Assembly: GCF_007786235.1 (NCBI RefSeq)
Contig: NZ_VNFK01000008.1
Location: 62,001 to 126,000 of the forward strand
DNA: 64,000 nt
Direction of reading: 5' to 3'
Source: Paenarthrobacter nitroguajacolicus
GTDB taxonomy: Bacteria; Actinomycetota; Actinomycetes; Actinomycetales; Micrococcaceae
The notes below the pieces were generated by a model. That model was not told where the DNA came from. It did no database searches and saw only the letters and a list, made by a program, of their open reading frames with translations. Each line of letters begins with the position of its first letter. Within the stretch, counting starts at the first letter, position 1. Shown piece after piece: positions 63,401 to 64,000 of this stretch. The position numbers were made by a program, and so were the translations under genes.

Positions 63401-63971
63401 TGGTCCGGGTCCATGGATGGTGCCGCGTGCGCCACTCCGAGTCCAGAATGGCGTAGATGTTCTCGGTGGCCCACTGGCCCTTGTAATGCCAGTTGTCCAC
63501 CAAGGTTGCTTCGAGCCGCATGCCCAAGCGCTGACAAATACCGGCCGACCCTACATTCAAGGCATCCAGCTTCGCATCAACGCGGTGGAAGGAAAACTGC
63601 TCGAACGCAAGCTTCAGCACGGCCTCGGCCGCCTCAGTGGCAATGCCGTGGCCGCGGGCGTCCGGGTGCAGGATCCAGCCCAGCTCGGCTTGGCCGGTCC
63701 CCTCCAGCCACTTCAGCACCACCTCACCCAACAGGCCCGGCTGCTCCTTGCGCTCGATAGCCAGGCAAACCCAGTCCCCTTCCTGGTTGAACTCGAAATT
63801 CGCGTACCGACCAAGGACTTCCATGGACTTGGTCTTGGTCAGCTCATTGCGTAAAAGGAACCGCGCAGTCTCGGGCAGCGATTGGTAGCCGTGGAAACGG
63901 TCGAGGTCTTCAGCCTCGAAGCGCCGCAGGACAAGTCGATCAGTGATGATGGGAAGCTCAATTTCGGGCAT
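63393..63971 (-). CDS. GNAT acetyltransferase, RimJ/RimL type
   Basis: A 192-residue acetyltransferase: TDRLVLRRFEAEDLDRFHGY at the start, QAELGWILHPDARGHGIATE (the acetyl-CoA binding R-G-x-G-x-A loop) and the RVDAKLDALNVGSAGICQRLG helix, which is the RimJ/RimL-group hallmark. Substrate unknown (protein N-terminus or small molecule). Convergent with the GGDEF-EAL gene, overlapping it by 8 bases. Confidence 0.9.
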   Translation of the reverse strand: MPEIELPIITDRLVLRRFEAEDLDRFHGYQSLPETARFLLRNELTKTKSMEVLGRYANFEFNQEGDWVCLAIERKEQPGLLGEVVLKWLEGTGQAELGWILHPDARGHGIATEAAEAVLKLAFEQFSFHRVDAKLDALNVGSAGICQRLGMRLEATLVDNWHYKGQWATENIYAILDSEWRTRHHPWTRTIS

Positions 63972-64000
63972 GCACTCGAGGCTACTAGCTATGGCTGAAT

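Overview
The window is typical high-GC actinobacterial DNA. Gene content (complete phenylacetyl-CoA epoxidase operon, LCP protein, several Tat substrates, many GTG/TTG starts and ATGA/GTGA-coupled genes, at least two probable leaderless genes) points to the Micrococcaceae, most likely Arthrobacter or Paenarthrobacter. That assignment is inference from protein style; no 16S or tRNA gene is present. Most of the DNA is devoted to making, exporting and modifying cell-surface polysaccharide and to signalling.

Layout. (1) 1-9058: a surface-glycan export locus. On the minus strand lie a proline-rich secreted protein, two GT4 glycosyltransferases, an ABC-2 permease/ATPase pair and a truncated CgeB-like glycosyltransferase; facing away are a DUF4434-like exported protein and an LCP ligase. 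(2) 9155-16335: housekeeping and accessory genes (two alpha/beta hydrolases, a NarL-type two-component pair, SelO, a lipoprotein, a 47-residue CxxC protein, PH-domain and TM2 proteins). (3) 16336-31810: a Wzx/Wzy-type exopolysaccharide locus with initiating transferase, polymerase, flippase, BY-kinase and phosphatase. Embedded in it is an unusual cassette: an HprK-like kinase fused to a PqqD-like domain, signal peptidase I, a pyruvyl-transferase-like protein, a nucleotidyltransferase-like protein and a free-standing PqqD protein. A Tat-exported protein and an AraC-type regulator lie next to it. (4) 31846-34489: lipid kinase and a beta-propeller lipoprotein. (5) 34521-39392: paaABCDE plus enoyl-CoA hydratase with a readable promoter and a candidate TetR/PaaR-type operator. 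(6) 39615-45805: PhoD phosphatase, a 1152-residue hybrid histidine kinase and a coupled diguanylate-cyclase response regulator. (7) 46139-54866: a second minus-strand glycan operon (GT2, GT4, flippase, GT4, PIG-L deacetylase, GT-C transferase, hydrolase-like lipoprotein). (8) 55063-63971: oligopeptidase B, methyltransferase, a STAS-like small protein, a histidine kinase with a degenerate receiver domain, a short secreted peptide gene, a TPR protein, a GGDEF-EAL protein and a GNAT acetyltransferase.

Two systems stand out. First, 60514-60684 encodes a 56-residue secreted peptide carrying the motif IGWWPN twice, with its own promoter, operator-like palindrome and terminator. It is divergent from a leaderless TPR gene that is translationally coupled to a GGDEF-EAL enzyme. 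This arrangement resembles a secreted signal beside a possible intracellular sensor that could feed c-di-GMP metabolism. Second, the HprK-PqqD / PqqD / nucleotidyltransferase / signal peptidase cassette combines protein classes otherwise known from peptide-modifying clusters and from 'HPr-rel-A' type loci, but inside an actinobacterial capsule locus and with no obvious substrate.
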